A stretch of 64,000 nucleotides of DNA from contig CP018627.1 in assembly GCA_002021875.1 (NCBI GenBank), positions 1 to 64,000 on the forward strand, read 5' to 3'. The translations under genes and the position numbers were made by a program. The stretch's first letter is position 1. Each line of letters starts with the position of its first letter. Of the stretch, positions 62,021-64,000 are shown piece by piece. Source of the stretch: Streptomyces hygroscopicus. Its GTDB lineage: Bacteria; Actinomycetota; Actinomycetes; Streptomycetales; Streptomycetaceae. The notes beneath the pieces are model-generated. The model made no database searches and was not told the DNA's origin. It saw only the letters and a program-made list of their open reading frames with translations.

Positions 62021-62265
62021 ACTGCTCGCCCCTGCGAGCTGCCGCGATCGCGGATGGCGGAGGGCAGGTCCTTCACACTGCCGTCGACGGCCCGCTTCAC
62101 CCACGGCTGCCCGCCGAAGCCGGTCTCGGGGTAGATGCACACGTAGCCATCGGGGCAGTCGATCACTGCCGGCCTGGCGGCCGCCGGCGCGGCAGCGGGA
62201 GCCGCGGCGGTCAGCAGGGGCACGGTCAGCGCAGCGGTCACCAGGCCGCGGGAGAGATGGTTCAT
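62017..62265 (-). CDS. peptidase-inhibitor I36-like fragment, coupled to nuclease
   Basis: 82 residues from ATG 62265. A signal peptide (MNHLSRGLVTAALTVPLLTA) is followed by the start of an I36 (crystallin-like) domain: CPDGYVCIYPETGFGGQPWV, AVDGSVKDLPSAIRDRGSS. The family normally continues for another 40-50 residues; here it ends GRAV and the stop overlaps the nuclease ATG (ATGA). It looks truncated at a junction, with the nuclease frame downstream. Confidence 0.6.
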   Translation of the reverse strand: MNHLSRGLVTAALTVPLLTAAAPAAAPAAARPAVIDCPDGYVCIYPETGFGGQPWVKRAVDGSVKDLPSAIRDRGSSQGRAV

Positions 62266-62416
62266 GCCCCCATTGGAAGGCCGCAACACCGCTCGCGGGG
62301 GCGCCAGGAGACGAAACCACACGATCAGGGAAATATAGTTCCTGAAGGTGCACCAGCGGTGCACGCTTAAGTCTCTGCATCATTCCGGCCCCTGGTGACC
62401 TGCTTCCAGGACGGGC

Positions 62417-62599
62417 TCACAGGAGGTGCTGGAGCCAGACGGTGATGCCGCTGACCGCGGCGGTGCCGGTGCCGTAGCAGGCTCCTTGCAGCATGAGACG
62501 GGTGGCGGTGCGACGGCGGCTCAGGGTCCAGCGGGCAAGGCGGATCGCCGGATTGACCGGCTTCTTGCGCCCCTCGGCCGGGACGGGATTATGCTGCAT
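62417..62599 (-). CDS. small hypothetical protein
   Basis: 60 residues from ATG 62599. Basic N-terminal half (RKKPVNPAIRLARWTLSRRR) and a hydrophobic segment (GACYGTGTAAVSGITVWLQH) suggest a small membrane-associated protein. It lies upstream of the ECF sigma operon's 3' end on the same strand. No family recognised. Confidence 0.45.
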   Translation of the reverse strand: MQHNPVPAEGRKKPVNPAIRLARWTLSRRRTATRLMLQGACYGTGTAAVSGITVWLQHLL

Positions 62600-62695
62600 G
62601 GCAGATGTTCCTCTCTGGGGCATCGTGCTGGGAGCCCGTCCGATCCGTGGCCTTGGAACCGGAGATCGGAGTCGGGCTCCTTTGCTGTTCCGGTG

Positions 62696-63370
62696 TCAGC
62701 GGCGGCTGGCGAAGTGGTGGAGCCGGTCGGCCAGGCGTCGGTCGGGGCGGTGGACGATGCCGCAGCCTGGTGCGCGGGATGCCAGCCGCTCGACCTCGGC
62801 TTCCAGGCAGCCGGTCGGCGCGCTGGCCGTGGAGCCGTTCGCGCCCACGTACTTCGCGACGACCTCGAGCGCTTCGAAGAAGCCGTCGTCCGCGCCGTCG
62901 TCCATGGACTGGATGAGCTGGTGGAACCAGTGCTGGGCCTCGCGGTCCTCGCCGAGCTCGTAGTGGCGCAGGTGGAGGCAGTAGGCGGCGGCGCGGTGGC
63001 CGGCGCCCGCGGCCAGCTTCCACCAGAACTCGGCACTTTCGGGGTGTCCGGTCAGATACAGCAGGCAGCCGAAGACCAGGGCGCCGTCGATGTCCAGCTG
63101 CTCCGCGGCCGCGGCGGGGTCCGGCTCTTCCCCGGCCTGGGCGGGATCCTCGGCCAGGCGGTCGACGTGGCTGGCAGCCCCCGGCTCGTTGAGGACCCAG
63201 CGCGAGACCACGCTCAGGCGCTGCTGGGCCTGGGCGGCCCGGGCCAGGTCCGGGTTGGGGGAGGTGAGAGCGGCGTCGGCGGCCAGTCGGCGAAGACCGG
63301 CGGCGACGTCGAAAGACCGGGAAGACGTGGGGATGGCGGCATCGGCCAGGAGAGCATCGAGAGCGGTCAC
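62696..63370 (-). CDS. hypothetical helical-repeat protein coupled to ECF sigma factor
   Basis: 224 residues. Repeated helical pairs (LVFGCLLYLTGHPESAEFWW, KLAAGAGHRAAAYCLHLRHY, YELGEDREAQHWFHQLIQSM) resemble TPR/Sel1-type repeats. Its GTG/ATG start overlaps the stop of the sigma-factor gene by 4 nt. Co-translation with a sigma factor suggests a regulatory or anti-sigma role (inference). Confidence 0.7.
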   Translation of the reverse strand: MTALDALLADAAIPTSSRSFDVAAGLRRLAADAALTSPNPDLARAAQAQQRLSVVSRWVLNEPGAASHVDRLAEDPAQAGEEPDPAAAAEQLDIDGALVFGCLLYLTGHPESAEFWWKLAAGAGHRAAAYCLHLRHYELGEDREAQHWFHQLIQSMDDGADDGFFEALEVVAKYVGANGSTASAPTGCLEAEVERLASRAPGCGIVHRPDRRLADRLHHFASRR

Positions 63371-63969
63371 TGTCCGTTTCCTTCCTTGGCTTCCTGGGAT
63401 TTGGCGGGGAGTCCCAGCTGCACTCGCAGACGTTCCTTGGCTTTGCGGCAGTGGTAGTCCACGGTGCGGTCGCTCAGGCCCATGAACCAGGCGATCCGGG
63501 AGGTGGGGTATTGCAGGATGTAGCGCAGGACCACCACGTCGAACTGGCGGGGCGGCAGCTCGGCTATCGCCTCGTACAGGCCGGTGCCGCTCTGCATGAC
63601 CCTCAGCTTGTCCCGGGCGGCACGCAGGGCCTGTTCGATCGGGCCGTTGATGACGAACGCCGGCGGCCGTCCCTCGTCCTCCAGCTTCCGCCCCACGATC
63701 CGGCGGACGACCGCCCAGGCGCGCTGCTCCAGGTTGCCCTCCTGCAGCAGCTGATCCCAGCTCGCCAGGATCTCCAGGAAGGCCTTGTGGATCGCTTCCT
63801 CCGCCGCTCGGCGGCCGCCGAGCTGGGTCTCGGCGTAGTCGTGGAAGAGCTCCTGGTGTCCGAGGTAGAAGGCCTCGAAGTCCAGGGGGAGCTGCAGCGG
63901 AACGCGCACCGGCTGAGGCGCTCCTGCGTCCGGAGACGCGGCGCTTTCGGAAGTGCTGTCACCGATCAC
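63367..63969 (-). CDS. ECF-type RNA polymerase sigma factor
   Basis: 200 residues. Region 2 is seen in FEAFYLGHQELFHDYAETQL and EILASWDQLLQEGNLEQRAW; region 4 in IAELPPRQFDVVVLRYILQY, PTSRIAWFMGLSDRTVDYHC and RKAKERLRVQLGL. The region 4 HTH is intact. ATG 63969 is 31 nt from the window edge, so its promoter is mostly outside. Its downstream partner (62696-63370) is translationally coupled. Confidence 0.88.
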   Translation of the reverse strand: MIGDSTSESAASPDAGAPQPVRVPLQLPLDFEAFYLGHQELFHDYAETQLGGRRAAEEAIHKAFLEILASWDQLLQEGNLEQRAWAVVRRIVGRKLEDEGRPPAFVINGPIEQALRAARDKLRVMQSGTGLYEAIAELPPRQFDVVVLRYILQYPTSRIAWFMGLSDRTVDYHCRKAKERLRVQLGLPAKSQEAKEGNGQ

Positions 63970-64000
63970 ATCGGCCTCCCGGCAGCGTCACGCATCGCGG

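Noticed and set aside
1..64000. CRISPR array
   Set aside because: No set of regularly spaced 24-40 bp direct repeats was seen; the repeats found are transposon ends, operators or the pair of 89-bp copies.

Overview
The window reads as a Streptomyces-type actinomycete: GC is high throughout, starts are often GTG, and several genes belong to families largely confined to streptomycetes (Replic_Relax, DUF6069, DUF6083, DUF574 methyltransferase, DUF5753/XRE with DUF397 and a small HATPase, NucA/NucB nuclease). The density of insertion sequences, recombinases, broken genes and defence genes suggests an accessory region such as a chromosome arm, a plasmid or an integrated element. No tRNA, rRNA or CRISPR array was seen. 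All function calls come from reading motifs by eye; no database search was run. Layout, 1-4783: a D-amino-acid cluster with a partial alanine racemase, an ACS-family MFS permease and an N-acyl-D-amino-acid deacylase on the minus strand, divergent from a double Lrp/AsnC regulator across an interval with two TTCGAA boxes. 4784-15550: small hypothetical genes (two are paralogues), an IS21-family element carrying a methyltransferase passenger that seems to split an older gene, a frameshifted Replic_Relax gene, and gene debris. 15550-21040: a broken hydrolase, a PAS-SpoIIE phosphatase, and a chimeric membrane/ParB-like protein coupled to a GIY-YIG nuclease. Defence region, 21698-30279: a four-gene minus-strand operon encoding a CapV-like patatin phospholipase, a CD-NTase, an E2-only ubiquitin-conjugating-like protein and a DUF3800 protein, which is a CBASS of the type II-short (E2-only) kind with an extra gene. 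It is divergent from a single-chain XRE-ImmA/IrrE protein that resembles a fusion of the CapH and CapP regulators. Beyond an IS630 element lies a 688-residue protein combining zinc ribbons, a Vsr-like nuclease and helicase-associated repeats. Recombination region, 31280-49671: two copies of a three-gene recombinase module (tyrosine integrase, small HTH protein, zinc-ribbon recombinase-like protein). One copy is degraded and interrupted by an IS21-family element with a YunG-like passenger and a nested IS5 element; the other is intact. Between them sit a TetR/oxidoreductase cassette flanked by 89-bp direct repeats and a 6.4-kb Tn3-family transposon carrying a MocR regulator and a GNAT acetyltransferase. 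49691-64000: mostly Streptomyces-specific regulators and small proteins (XRE proteins, a degenerate sigma-like protein, DUF574 methyltransferase, DUF5753/DUF397/HATPase trio), a secreted HNH nuclease, a DUF4232 lipoprotein, an I36-inhibitor-like fragment overlapping a NucA/NucB nuclease, and an ECF sigma factor coupled to a hypothetical protein.
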